A stretch of DNA of 64,000 nucleotides. It comes from Betaproteobacteria bacterium. GTDB taxonomy: Bacteria; Pseudomonadota; Gammaproteobacteria; Burkholderiales; Casimicrobiaceae. The stretch's first letter is position 1; every line of letters begins with the position of its first letter. Below the pieces are notes generated by a model. The model saw only the letters and a list, made by a program, of their open reading frames with translations, ran no database searches and had not been told where the DNA came from. The position numbers and the translations under genes were made by a program. Of the stretch, positions 17,069 to 26,423 are shown piece after piece. The stretch is from positions 62,001-126,000 of the forward strand of contig JADKEV010000003.1 of the NCBI GenBank assembly GCA_016717855.1, written 5' to 3'.

Positions 17069-17802
17069 TCAGGCGCCGGCGGCGGCCGGCGCGAGGTCGA
17101 GCAGCGTCGCCCCTTCCCACGCGGTGGTCATCGAGTCGCACAACTCCATGATCTGCACCACCTCGAGCACTTCGGCGGAGCCGGCCCCGAGCGCGCGCGC
17201 CTTGTCTTCGTGCACCTGGATGCAGCCGTCGTTCCAGTTGTCCGAGTAGCCGTGGTTCTTCAGCGTGATCGCCATGGCAAGCAGTTGCACCGCGCGCTCG
17301 TCGATGGTCCGCGGCGAGCGCTTGATCGCATCCGAACGCTGCAGATAAAGCCGCAGCCATTCGCCGTCGGCGCCGTTGACGCGAAAGCCGTTGGCGATGT
17401 AGCCGCGGCTGGCCGTGATCCCGCGATAGATTTCGTCGGTCGTGCCGGCGAGCGGCGGCTTGATTTCCGGGAACACGCCCGAGCGCCAGAAGCTGACCAG
17501 TTTCTGCGCGTCCTGGAAGCCGCGCAGCCCGCGGTAGAACTCGAGGATCTTGAGCAGCAGGCGGAAGTCGTCGTCGGTGGCGCCGTGCGCGCGGGCGCGA
17601 TGCTGGTGCTGCCGCGCCGCCTCGCCGTAGCGATTGAGCAGATAGCCCGCGACGAACACGAGTTCGCGCACCCTGGGTTCGAGCTTGCCCGCTTCGACGC
17701 GCGCGAAGCGCGGCGCGCGGCGTCCTGCCAGTCGAGGTCGGCGGCGAACAGCGTGCAGTAGGCGGCGAGGCCGCCGGCCCCGGTTTCATCATTCGCGTTC
17801 AC
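17069..17802 (-). CDS. Carboxymuconolactone decarboxylase/AhpD-family protein, frameshifted
   Basis: The C-terminal 200 codons read in one frame (RELVFVAGYLLNRYGEAARQH, with KNHGYSDNWNDGCIQVH near the end) and have an alpha-helical CMD-like pattern. The N-terminal part (LAAYCTLFAADLDWQDAARRA) is in another frame and joins near 17710. Restoring one base gives a continuous RFARVEAGKLEPRVREL, as in this family. The usual redox CxxC of AhpD is not evident, so it may be a decarboxylase or ring-cleavage-related member. A GTG at 17802 or an ATG at 17847 could start it. It follows the fused molybdopterin gene. The break is probably a consensus error. Confidence 0.6.
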
Positions 17803-17869
17803 GCGTGCCTCCAGGGCTTGTGGGCGACCGGCGCGCCCGATGTCCATCCGTGTCTCCGGCTGGCGTGCC

Positions 17870-18880
17870 TCAGGCGCAGGCGCGCGCGATCGCGCGCTCA
17901 GCCAGCGCGACCAGCAGGTGCGCCGTGTGGGCGTTGTCCGCCAGCGGCAGGCTGCCGTGCACCGTCATTTCCGCAGCGCTGCGGATGCGCCGCGCATCGG
18001 GCCGCGTGCCGCACAGCGCGCGTTCGCTGGCCGTGGCGCGCGCCGGGAACGGCGACACCGCGCCCAGCGCGATGCGCGCCGCCACCAGCCGGCCGCCCTG
18101 CCACTCGAGGCGCACCGCGACCGATGCTTCGGCGAAATCGCCCTGGCGCTGCGCGAACTTCTCGAAGGCCTGGGTGGACTCGCGCGGCAACGGGATCTCG
18201 ACGCGGACGATCGCCTCGCCGTGCCGCAACGAAGTCAGTCCCGACCACAGGTACAGGTCCGCCATGGCGAGGACGCGCAGCCCGCCAGGACCGGCGACGA
18301 CCAGGCGCGCGTCGAGCGCGGCCAGGATGGGCGCCAGGTCGGCCGGGCAGGGCGCGGCGCAACGCCGCGCGCCCAGGATCGAGTGGTGCCGGCTGTCGCC
18401 CTGCACCGCGAAGCAGGGGCAGGTGCTGCCGCCCAGCTTGTAGCAGGGGAAGGCGCTGCGGAAGAACCAGCAGCGCTTCTCCTGGCAGAGGTCGCCCGCG
18501 ACCGTCGCCACGCGCCGGATCTGCGGCGTGGCGATCATCCGCACGCCCTCGGCGAGCGCCGGCAGCGCGCGCTGCGCGAGTTCGGACTCGAGCACCTCCG
18601 CCAGCGTGGTGGCCGCGCCGATGTGCAGCCAGCCATCCGCCTCGCGGATGCCGCGCAGTTCGGCGATGCCGGTCACGTCGACCAGCAGGTCCGGATCGTA
18701 GATGCCCTGGCGCAGCCCGACCAGCATGTCGGTGCCGCCGGCCAGGATGCGGGCGCGGCGCCCGGGGCGTGCGAGTTCCTGCACCAGTTCGGCGAGTGAC
18801 GTGGGCACTGCCAGATCCGGTTTCGCGGCCTTGTCCGGCAGCCGCGCAAAACGTGTTCCGACTTTACGCAGCGCCGGAAA
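17870..18880 (-). other. Fused FAD-binding module with HcrB-type four-cysteine insert
   Basis: This is the C-terminal third of the preceding fusion, in an uninterrupted frame. It has ILAGGTDMLVGLRQG for FAD and, at 18413-18487, an insert with cysteines spaced C-x4-C-x8-C-x7-C-x-C (CQEKRC, FPCYK, TCPCF). In 4-hydroxybenzoyl-CoA reductase the beta subunit holds an extra [4Fe-4S] cluster in an insert of this kind. The FAD subunits at 4245 and 29062 lack it. The linker from the molybdopterin part (ALKPWKRPF) has no obvious internal start, so a true gene fusion is favoured. Confidence 0.7.
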
Positions 18881-21235
18881 GACCACGCCGGGACACAGGC
18901 TGCGCACGGCGGCGACTTCGGCGTTGAAGGGCCGCTTCCACGGTTTGAGCGCGAGCGGCTTCGCCGCGCGCGCGGCCAGCATGCCGAGCACGCGCGCCGG
19001 GTTCATCGGCAGTTCGTGGAAGCGGTGCCCGGTCGCATGCGCGATGGCGTTGGCGATCGCGGCGATCGTGGCGTTGATCGTGGGCTCGGCGGCGGCCTTG
19101 GCCCCGAACGGCCCCTCGGCATCAAGGGTCTCGATCAGCGCGATCTCGATCGGCGGCGCATCGCTTATGCGCGGGACCTTGTAGTCGAGGAACGACGCGT
19201 TCACCGGACGCCCTTCCTCGAACACCAGTTCCTCCTGCAGCGCCATGCCTATGCCCTGCAGCACGCCGCCATAGACCTGCCCCTCGAGCGCGACCGGGTT
19301 GAGCGCCCGCCCGACATCCTGCGCCGCGACGATCTTGATGATGGTGACGCGGCCGGTGCCGGATCGACCTCGACCTCGACCGCCTGCGCGCCGAACACAT
19401 ACGCGGCGGCGTAGGTTGCCGATGCCGGTCGCGGGGTCCGGACGCTCGCCCGGGGTCTTTACTTCGCTTCGGCCGAGAGCGCGCCGCACAGCGCGGCGAT
19501 CTGCGCCGGCGTGGCCGAGCGGTCGCCACCGGCCGCATGGCGGGCGCAGCCATCTCCGAAGACGATGTCGGCTGGCGCGCAATCCCAGCGCAGCGCCAGC
19601 GCCGCCGCCATGGTCTCGCGCAGCGCCTGCGCCGCGAGCGCGGTGGCGTTGCCGGTGACGAAGGCGACGCGCGAGGCCGCGCTGCCCAGGTCGGCGGGCG
19701 CGGCATCGGTGTTCATGTGCGAGACGCGCACCTGCTCGGAGGTCACGCCCAGCGCCTCGGCGGCGATCTGCGCCAGCGTGGTGTTCTGCCACGTGCCGGC
19801 GTCGGCGGTCTGGGTGTGGACCACGAACAGGCCCGACGCATCGAGTTCGATCCGGGTGTTCGAGTAATTGCCTTCCTCGTAAATCACCCGCCGCTGGGGT
19901 GGATCATCGCGGCGATGCCCACGCCGCGGTTGGGGCCGGGGTTCGCGCGCTTCCCGGCCCAGCCGATGCGCCGCGCGGCTTCGGTCAGGCATTCGGCCAG
20001 CCCGCAACTGGTGATGCGCCAGCCCAGCGGGGTCACATCGCCGGTCCGGTTGGCCTGGGCCAGCCGGTACTCCAGCGGATCGCGGGCGAGCTCTCGCCGC
20101 GATCGCGTCCATCTGGCTCTCGATCGCCCAGATGGTCTGCGGCGCGCCCATCCCACGGTATTGCCCGCCGGGGACCTTGTTGGTGTAGACGAGGTCGCAG
20201 TCGTAGTGCGCGGTCTGCACGCGATAGAGGCACACGGTGCGCTGGCGTGAGGCGCCGACGTACGTCGGGGCGTAGGCGGTGTAGGCGCCGTTGTCGATCT
20301 GCAGCGACGCCGAGCGCGCGAGGATGGCGCCGTCGGCATCCACCGCGGTGCGGATGCGGATGCGCTTGGCGTGATCGGTCTTGCCGCTGATGAACTCCTC
20401 GCGCCGGTCCAGGCAGATCTTCACCGGCCGCCCGGTCGCGATGGACAGCCGCGCCGCGATCGCTTCCTGCTCGCACACCTTGGACTTGCCCCCGAAGCCG
20501 CCGCCGACCTCGACGCCACGGATGTGCACGCGCTCGATGTCCAGGCCCAGCACGTGCGCGACTTCCTTGCGCACGAAGAACGGCGCCTGCGTCGCGGGTC
20601 AAGGTCAGCTCGCCGGTGGCGGGGTCGAAGCGCGCCACGGTGCCATTGGTTTCCATGCAGGCCGGGACCACGATGCCGTGCGCGAACTCGTCCTCGAACA
20701 CGTGCGCGGCGCGCGCGAACGCGCCGGCCACGTCGCCATAGTCGCAGGCGAAGCGGATCGCGATGTTGCGCCCGGCCGTGGTCAACGCGCCGTCATGCAC
20801 CTCCGGCGCGCCGGGGCGCAGCGCGGCCTCGGGCGTCAACGCGGCGGGCAGCGGTTCGTAGTCGACCGCGATCAGCGCCAGCGCCTGGCGCGCCAGCGCC
20901 GCGCTATCGGCGGCGACGGCGGCCACCTCCTCGCCGTAGAAGCGCACCTTGTCCCAACGCCAGCGGATGGCGGTCGGCATAGCGCACGCCCAGATGCAGG
21001 TAGCACTGCCCGGGAAGTCCGCCGCAGTGATCACCGCATGGATGCCGGGCAACGAGCGCGCTGCGGCGGTGTCGATGGCGCGGATCCGGGCATGGGCGTG
21101 CGGGCTGCGCAGGATCGCGCCATGCAGCATGTGCGGCAACTCCACGTCATGCGTGAACACCGCGGCGCCGCGCACGCGCGGCGCCGACCCGTGCTGGTGC
21201 AGCCGGCGCCCGACTTCGCGCAGTGGCGCGTTCAC
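17870..21235 (-). pseudogene. Molybdopterin-binding subunit fused to FAD/[4Fe-4S] module, multiply frameshifted (cluster 2)
   Basis: Stitching three frames gives one protein of about 1,120 residues. The N-terminal part is an XDH-type molybdopterin subunit (PHMLHGAILRSPHAHARIRA, GGGFGGKSKV, AQDVGRALNPVALEGQ, and a C-terminal GAKAAAEPT in place of the usual GVGEPP). The C-terminal part is an FAD subunit in the same frame. Single-base shifts are needed near 21012, 20954, 20588, 20095, 19887, 19463, 19413 and 19361; the restored frame I followed shows no stop. It starts at GTG 21235, five bases after the [2Fe-2S] gene. Restored motifs resemble 4-hydroxybenzoyl-CoA reductase. It is either a badly called consensus or a decaying gene. 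Confidence 0.75.
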
Positions 21236-21239
21236 CGGT

Positions 21240-21698
21240 TCAGGTTTCCTTGCCGCAGGCCAGGACCGCCTCGATGATCTGGCGATAACCGGTGCAGCGG
21301 CAGATGTTGCCGGCGAGCCCCGCGACGACTTCGCGCTCGTCCGGATGCGGATTGCGCAGGCGCAGCGCATGCGCGGCCATCAGCATGCCGGGCGTGCAGA
21401 ACCCGCATTGCAGCGCGCCGTGATCGATGAATGCCTGCTGCAGCGCGGAGAGCTCGCCGCCCGCGTCCAGGCCTTCGACCGTGGTCACTGCCTTGCCTTG
21501 GGCCCGGTGCGCGGGGAGCAGGCAGGCGCAGACGGCGTCGCCGTCGACCACGACCGTGCACGCGCCGCACTCGCCGTTGCCACAACCGATCTTGGTGCCC
21601 TTCAACCCGAGGTAGTCGCGCAGGATGCTCACCAGCGGCGTCAGCGGCGGCGCGTCGACGCGATGATGCCGGTCGTTGATGTCGAGCTCGAGCATCAC
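21240..21698 (-). CDS. (2Fe-2S)-binding subunit of molybdenum hydroxylase (cluster 2)
   Basis: This 152-residue two-cluster ferredoxin subunit has the first cluster at Cys39, Cys44, Cys47 and Cys59 (GCGNGECGACTVVVDG) and the second at ALQCGFCTPGM and ICRCTGY. The GNGECGACTV and CGFCTPG forms are closer to the 4-hydroxybenzoyl-CoA reductase/isoquinoline oxidoreductase groups than to the CLEAECGVC forms of clusters 1 and 3. Its start overlaps the DUF1177 gene and it is followed five bases later by the molybdopterin-FAD fusion gene. Confidence 0.9.
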   Translation of the reverse strand: MMLELDINDRHHRVDAPPLTPLVSILRDYLGLKGTKIGCGNGECGACTVVVDGDAVCACLLPAHRAQGKAVTTVEGLDAGGELSALQQAFIDHGALQCGFCTPGMLMAAHALRLRNPHPDEREVVAGLAGNICRCTGYRQIIEAVLACGKET

Positions 21699-22621
21699 GC
21701 GCCGGTGGTTCCCGCGGTCTGCAGCCGCGCCATCGATCCGTACAGGCTCACCAGCCTGGCGAACTCCGCCTCGTCGTGGAAGCGGCAGGCCCCACGGCCC
21801 CAGGCCTTGGCCACTTCCAGCGCAAAGCGCACCGCCTTGTCCACGTCATCCAGTTGCGTCGCGCCGGTGGCGCAGCCCGGCACGGCGACCTGCGCGGTAA
21901 TCGCGACGCCGACGACCGGGACATCGGTGTACGCCGCCGGCTGCAGGATGGAGTTGATGTGGAACAGCCCGTTGGCGTAGGGGGTGATGTCCTGGGTGCT
22001 GAGCGGCATCACCACCGCATGTACGGCGGTGACGGTCTCGAGGATGTCGATCAGGTCGGCCGCCACCGGCAGGATCCAGCCCTGCCGCACGGTCGGCGTG
22101 ATCGCGATGCCCTTGTGGTTGACCACGCGGTTGCCGCGCGAGGTGTCGATGCTGAGCACGGCGCCCATGTCGGGGTGCACGTCGGCGCGCTCGAGCTTTT
22201 CGCGCTCGACCGGTATCGACATGAAGGGCACCGGATGGTGCGGCCGCGTGGGCGCCGCCGGGCAGATGTGCGTCGAGATGATCACGTCGCCGGGTAGCTG
22301 GTCGCCGGCCTTGCGCATCGCGCCGAGCTTGAGCGCCAGCGCCAGCGTGACGAGTGCGCCGTCGGCGTCGGACACGATGCCGATCTGCGCCGGCCGCGCG
22401 CCGACGCCGCCCAGCTTGCCGATGACCCCCAGCACCGGCGCCCGCGGGTCGCTGCCCCGCACCCGGATGCGAACCGCGTCGGTGAACCGCTCGCCGGAGG
22501 TGATGCGCGTGACCTCGACCTGCTCGATCCCGTGCGCGTGCAGGAACGACGCCACCTGCGGCCCGTCGATCGTCGCGCTGTCGAGCAACTCGTACACCTC
22601 GAGAACCTGCCGCAGTGCCAT
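21695..22621 (-). CDS. DUF1177 domain-containing protein
   Basis: This 308-residue protein starts MALRQVLEVYELLDSATIDG at an ATG preceded by GGGAGG; an upstream in-frame ATG at 22669 has no such site. Blocks seen are RGNRVVNHKGIAITPTVRQG and PVVGVAITAQVAVPGCATGA. DUF1177 proteins look like soluble cytoplasmic enzymes related to metallo-hydrolases, but no activity is established. The gene lies between the LLM and [2Fe-2S] genes in one operon, so it occupies the place that hydantoinase genes hold in clusters 1 and 3, suggesting a hydrolytic step. Confidence 0.75.
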   Translation of the reverse strand: MALRQVLEVYELLDSATIDGPQVASFLHAHGIEQVEVTRITSGERFTDAVRIRVRGSDPRAPVLGVIGKLGGVGARPAQIGIVSDADGALVTLALALKLGAMRKAGDQLPGDVIISTHICPAAPTRPHHPVPFMSIPVEREKLERADVHPDMGAVLSIDTSRGNRVVNHKGIAITPTVRQGWILPVAADLIDILETVTAVHAVVMPLSTQDITPYANGLFHINSILQPAAYTDVPVVGVAITAQVAVPGCATGATQLDDVDKAVRFALEVAKAWGRGACRFHDEAEFARLVSLYGSMARLQTAGTTGA

Positions 22622-22652
22622 CCGTTCCTCCCTTCGGGTTGGGGGCCGCCGC

Positions 22653-23657
22653 TCAGAGCGTCCGCACATGCGGCAGCACTTCGGCCGTGAACAGCTCGAG
22701 CATGGCGGCCACCGGCATGCCCGCCGCCGGATACGGCAGCACGATCACGTGTTCGACGCCGCAGTCGCGGATGGCGCGGATGCGCGCCGCGCATTCCGCG
22801 GGCGTGCCCGCGATCGACAGGTGCGTCGTCAGTTCGTCCGCGACGGCCCCGCGCATCGCGGCGTCGTACTCGGGCGTGCGCGCATACCCGAATTTCTCCA
22901 GCTCGGCCAGCAGCGCGGGCGCCCGCACCTGCAGGATGTCCAGGCTCTCCGGCGTCGAGCGTATGGTGCGGCCGATGGCGGGTTTGACCGCGGCGCGCGC
23001 GGCGTCGCCGTCGCGGGAGACCGAGGTGTAGGCCCAGAGTGCCAGCTCCGGCCGCGCGCGTTCGGGCGCGCGGCGCCGGAGGCCGACGTCGATGTGTTCG
23101 CGGGCGAAGCCGATGCCGGGCGCCGACGTGAAGTGCCCGATGATCACGCCGGCGGCGAGTTCGCCGCCGGCGGCGAGGATCTTCGCGCCGCGGCCGGCGA
23201 TGTATATCGGGATGTCGCGGGCCGGGAAGCTGAGCCTCGCGCCCTTGGCGAACGCGTGCTTGCCCTGATGGTCGACCGACTCGCCGGCCCAGAACCGCCT
23301 GCACAGGTCGATCATTTCGCGCACGGCGGTGGCCGGGGCGATGCGCTGGATGCCCAACGCGTCGAAACCGCTGACGCCGGCACCCAGCCCCAGGATCGCG
23401 CGTCCCTGCGCGGCTTCGTCCAGCGTGGCGATGGCCGCCGCGGTCAGGAGCGGATGGCGGATGTACGGGTCGGTTACGCCGGTGCCCAGCAGCGCGGTGC
23501 GGGTCCCCAGCGCGATGCTGGTCATCGCGACGAACACGTCGCGGAAAAAGCGTTCGTCGGGCATCCACAGCGAACAGCCCTGCGCGTCGCAATCCTGCGC
23601 CAGCGCGACCTGCTCGGCGAGCGTCAGCTTGGGTGGAATCGCGACGCCGATTTTCAT
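22653..23657 (-). CDS. LLM class oxidoreductase, candidate F420-dependent (cluster 2)
   Basis: This 334-residue luciferase-like enzyme is paralogous to the one at 5117-6157. Shared features are the MPDERFFRDVF block, VTDPYIRHPLLTAAAIATLD and the signature GRAILGLGAGVSGF. The start MKIGVAIPPKLTLAEQ is the ATG at 23657, which overlaps the gntR stop; the longer frame upstream lies inside gntR. It may use F420 or FMN. It is first after gntR in the operon and probably acts with the fused molybdoenzyme downstream. Confidence 0.85.
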   Translation of the reverse strand: MKIGVAIPPKLTLAEQVALAQDCDAQGCSLWMPDERFFRDVFVAMTSIALGTRTALLGTGVTDPYIRHPLLTAAAIATLDEAAQGRAILGLGAGVSGFDALGIQRIAPATAVREMIDLCRRFWAGESVDHQGKHAFAKGARLSFPARDIPIYIAGRGAKILAAGGELAAGVIIGHFTSAPGIGFAREHIDVGLRRRAPERARPELALWAYTSVSRDGDAARAAVKPAIGRTIRSTPESLDILQVRAPALLAELEKFGYARTPEYDAAMRGAVADELTTHLSIAGTPAECAARIRAIRDCGVEHVIVLPYPAAGMPVAAMLELFTAEVLPHVRTL

Positions 23658-24352
23658 GCGGCCGGCAGTTCGCGGTCGGCCGGCGCCGCGGCGCGCCCCT
23701 TGCCTTCGAGCAGGAGATCCCTGGCGCGCCGCAAGTGCAGGCGCATCACGCGGTCGGCCATGTCGCCGTCGCGCATCTCCAGCGCCGACACGATCAGGTC
23801 GTGCTCGTGCACGAACTGCCGGCAGGACTCGTCCGAGTGCAGGCTCATGTCCTCGTCGGTCATGATCCACTCGCGCAGATTGTTGTACGTCTGCAGCAGG
23901 CGCGGCGAACGCGAAGCCATGATCAGGATCTGGTGAAATTCGGCGTTGAGCGCGGCCCGCCCCCGGGTGTCCGCCAGTTCGATGCGCCGGTTCGCCTCGA
24001 CGTTCTCGCGCAGTTGCGCGATCTGCCCGGCGCTGATGTTTTCGGCCGCCAGGCGCACGCCGTAACCCTCCAGCGCCGCGCGCAGGTGGTAGGCGTCGGC
24101 CAGGTTCTCGCGCGGGTCGGTGACGATGTAGCCGCCGCCCTTGGCGGCGCCGATCAGGCCATCCATCTCCAGCCGGGACAGCGCCTCGCGCAGCGGCGTG
24201 CGGCTGACACCCAGCGCCGCGGCGAGCTTGACCTCGTTCAGCCGCGTGTCCGGCGCGATCTCCAGATTCAGGATGGCCAGCCGCAGATTGCGGTAAACGC
24301 CTTTCCAGGTTGGCTCCCGGCTGGCCAGTCGATAGGTGTTATGCGGTAGCAT
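23654..24352 (-). CDS. GntR family transcriptional regulator, FCD type
   Basis: This 232-residue regulator has an N-terminal winged helix (RLNEVKLAAALGVSRTPLREALSRLE) and a C-terminal all-helical FCD ligand domain (AYHLRAALEGYGVRLAAENI, FHQILIMASRSPRL, HEHDLIVSALEMRD). It heads the minus-strand operon and is divergent from the polyamine-type ABC operon and the long coxMSL-cof stretch beyond. Palindrome-like sites next to its own start and in the opposite promoter suggest that it represses both directions until an acidic effector binds (inference from family). Confidence 0.9.
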   Translation of the reverse strand: MLPHNTYRLASREPTWKGVYRNLRLAILNLEIAPDTRLNEVKLAAALGVSRTPLREALSRLEMDGLIGAAKGGGYIVTDPRENLADAYHLRAALEGYGVRLAAENISAGQIAQLRENVEANRRIELADTRGRAALNAEFHQILIMASRSPRLLQTYNNLREWIMTDEDMSLHSDESCRQFVHEHDLIVSALEMRDGDMADRVMRLHLRRARDLLLEGKGRAAAPADRELPAA

Positions 24353-24366
24353 TGAATACAGTATGC
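24353..24366. promoter_or_regulatory. Candidate GntR operator, gntR-proximal half
   Basis: TGAATACAGTATGC lies immediately upstream of the gntR ATG. It shares the GAATAC-x-GTAT core with the site at 24476-24493. FCD-type regulators often bind short palindromes of this type, and the position suggests autoregulation. Confidence 0.45.
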
Positions 24367-24469
24367 AGGAGCTGATTCACGGTTGTAAAGCGGCCAGTCG
24401 TCTGCGACGTAACGCCGACCTCGAGCTAGTGATAGAAAAGCCGGGTTAAAGGGCGCTGCAAAAAGCTGT

Positions 24470-24498
24470 TTGACACTGAATACTGTATACAATACGAT
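24470..24498 (+). promoter_or_regulatory. Promoter with embedded GntR operator for the transporter operon
   Basis: TTGACA (24470-24475) and TACGAT (24493-24498) are separated by exactly 17 bp, a good sigma70 promoter. The spacer contains CTGAATACTGTATACAA, with the palindrome TGTATACA and the same GAATAC-x-GTAT core as the site beside the gntR start. A repressor bound here would block polymerase directly. The first gene starts about 65 bp downstream. Confidence 0.6.
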
Positions 24499-24562
24499 TC
24501 GAATCGTAGCATAACGCAGCCCGCCACATCCAACCCACGCCTTCAGCAACCCGGGAGTCCCC

Positions 24563-25570
24563 ATGAGAACGCTAGGATCTGTCCTGTTCGCGGCCTGCTG
24601 CTTCGCCGCCGGCCTTGCCCACGCCCAAAGCGATGCCCTGGTCCTGATGACCTGGGGCGGCGTCTGGCAGAAGACATTCGAGAAGGTCGCCGCGGACTAC
24701 CAGGCCAAGACCGGCCAGGCCGTCAAGGTCGTCGCGCAGGCCAGCGCCGATGCGGGCCTTGCGCGACTGATCGCGCAAAAGGACAAGCCCGAGGTCGACT
24801 TGTGGACGCCCAACATGGTGAACTACGGCCGGGGCCTGCCCGCGGGTGTCCTCGCGCCGCTGAACGCGGCCGCGATTCCGAACGCGAAGGACGTGCCCGA
24901 GTCGCTGCGCTTCTCCCACGGCATCACCGCCTGGGTGTCGCAGCGCGGGATCTTCTATCGCAAGGACCTGGTCCCCTTCGTCCCGACGAAGTGGCAGGAC
25001 CTGTGGGACCCGCGCCTGAAAGGCAAGATGGCCGGTCCCGCCGCCACCTTCGACCCCGGCTACTTTCCGCTGATGGCCAGCGTCATCAACGGCGGGAACG
25101 AGCGCAACCTCGATCCCGGCTTTGCCCAGTTGCGCGCGCTGCGCGAGAACTTCCTCGCCTTCTACACCAACAACGTGCAGTCGATCCGGATGCTGGAAGC
25201 AGGCGAAGTCTCGCTGATCGCCTGGGGCGTGCTGCCCAACGTGATCTCGCACCTGGGCCCGGGCAGCAATTACGCCTTCGTGATTCCGAAGCCCGCCTTT
25301 GTCGCGGAGACGCCCATCACCGTGATCGCGGGAACCCCGCGGATGAAGCAGTCGCTCGACTTCATCAACTATGCGCTGTCGCCCGAAGTCCAGGCCGTGC
25401 TCGCCTCTGCGTTCGGTTCGGCGCCGGCCAACAGCCGCGCGAAGGCGCCGGAAATCCTGCAGCAGATCCTGCCTGAGCTCGCCAACGTCTACAAGGTCGA
25501 CTACGACTATCTGAGCAGCGTCATGACCGCCGTGATCGACCGCTACGACCGCGAAATCATGCGGCGCTAG
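24563..25570 (+). CDS. ABC transporter substrate-binding protein, polyamine/iron type
   Basis: This 335-residue periplasmic binding protein has a Sec signal peptide (LFAACCFAAGLAHAQS). The mature start is LVLMTWGGVWQKTFEKVAADY, as in PotD/AfuA-like type 2 binding proteins. The TPNMVNYG and RKDLVPFVPTKWQDLWDP blocks fit the extracellular solute-binding family 1. It delivers its ligand to the permeases and ATPase that follow. The ligand is not evident; polyamines are only one possibility. Confidence 0.9.
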   Translation: MRTLGSVLFAACCFAAGLAHAQSDALVLMTWGGVWQKTFEKVAADYQAKTGQAVKVVAQASADAGLARLIAQKDKPEVDLWTPNMVNYGRGLPAGVLAPLNAAAIPNAKDVPESLRFSHGITAWVSQRGIFYRKDLVPFVPTKWQDLWDPRLKGKMAGPAATFDPGYFPLMASVINGGNERNLDPGFAQLRALRENFLAFYTNNVQSIRMLEAGEVSLIAWGVLPNVISHLGPGSNYAFVIPKPAFVAETPITVIAGTPRMKQSLDFINYALSPEVQAVLASAFGSAPANSRAKAPEILQQILPELANVYKVDYDYLSSVMTAVIDRYDREIMRR

Positions 25571-25589
25571 CACGGGCGCGAAAGGCAAC

Positions 25590-26423
25590 ATGCGCCACCG
25601 GTCGCGCCTGGCCTTGTTGCTGGGGCCGTCCCTGCTGCTGGTCGGCGTCTTCTTCGCCGCGCTCGCCGGCGTGCTCGCCTCGAGCTTCCTGGCGCCGGAC
25701 GGCACCCTCACGTTCCGGTCGTACGCGGCGGTGTTCGGCGACGAGTACTACGTGCGCGCGCTGCTGCGCTCGCTGTGGATCGCCTGCTACGCGACGGCGA
25801 TCTCGTTCGTGCTCGGCTACCCGATCGCCTACATGATGAGCCGCGGCTCGCGCCGCTTCGCGACCATCGCCACGCTGGCGCTGGCGATCCAGTTCTTCTC
25901 GATCTACGTGATCAAGATGTACGGCTGGATGCTGGTGCTGGGCAACAACGGCATCATCAACCGGGCGCTGCTGGCCACCGGCCTCGCCGACGCCCCGGTC
26001 AAGCTGATGTACAACGAGTTCGGCGTCGCCGTCGGCCTGATCGCCTCGGCGCTGCCGCTGATGGTGTTTCCGATCAATGCGGTGCTGCAGAACGTCAGCC
26101 GCCGGTATGAGGAGGCGGCCCTCGGCCTCGGCGCCAGCCGCTGGCGCGTGCTGCTAGCGGTGACCCTGCCGCTGAGCGCGCCTGGCATCCTGAGCGGCAT
26201 CGTGCTCACCTTTGTCTTCTGCTTCACCGCCTACCTCACGCCGGCGCTGCTCGGCGGCGGCTTCTACAAGATGATCGGCAACGTCATCTACGACCAGGCG
26301 GTGGGGCGCTTCAACTACTCGCTCGCGGCCGCCGCCGCCGCCGCGACGCTGGCCATCAGCCTGGTGGTGATCGTCAGCATCAATTCCTTCGGGCAGCGGC
26401 TGCTCGGGGCGCGGGCGCGATGA
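25590..26423 (+). CDS. ABC transporter permease, PotB-like
   Basis: This 277-residue membrane protein has about six helices and the EAA loop YEEAALGLGASRWRVLLAVTLP, typical of PotB/PotC permeases. It starts 20 bases after the binding-protein gene and its stop overlaps the next permease start by four bases. It forms the inner-membrane channel with the following product. Confidence 0.92.
   Translation: MRHRSRLALLLGPSLLLVGVFFAALAGVLASSFLAPDGTLTFRSYAAVFGDEYYVRALLRSLWIACYATAISFVLGYPIAYMMSRGSRRFATIATLALAIQFFSIYVIKMYGWMLVLGNNGIINRALLATGLADAPVKLMYNEFGVAVGLIASALPLMVFPINAVLQNVSRRYEEAALGLGASRWRVLLAVTLPLSAPGILSGIVLTFVFCFTAYLTPALLGGGFYKMIGNVIYDQAVGRFNYSLAAAAAAATLAISLVVIVSINSFGQRLLGARAR

Noticed and set aside
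22653..23870. Start of the cluster 2 LLM gene at 23870
   Set aside because: The extra 71 codons lie inside gntR in another frame and are Arg-rich; ATG 23657 overlaps the gntR stop and begins the conserved family sequence.
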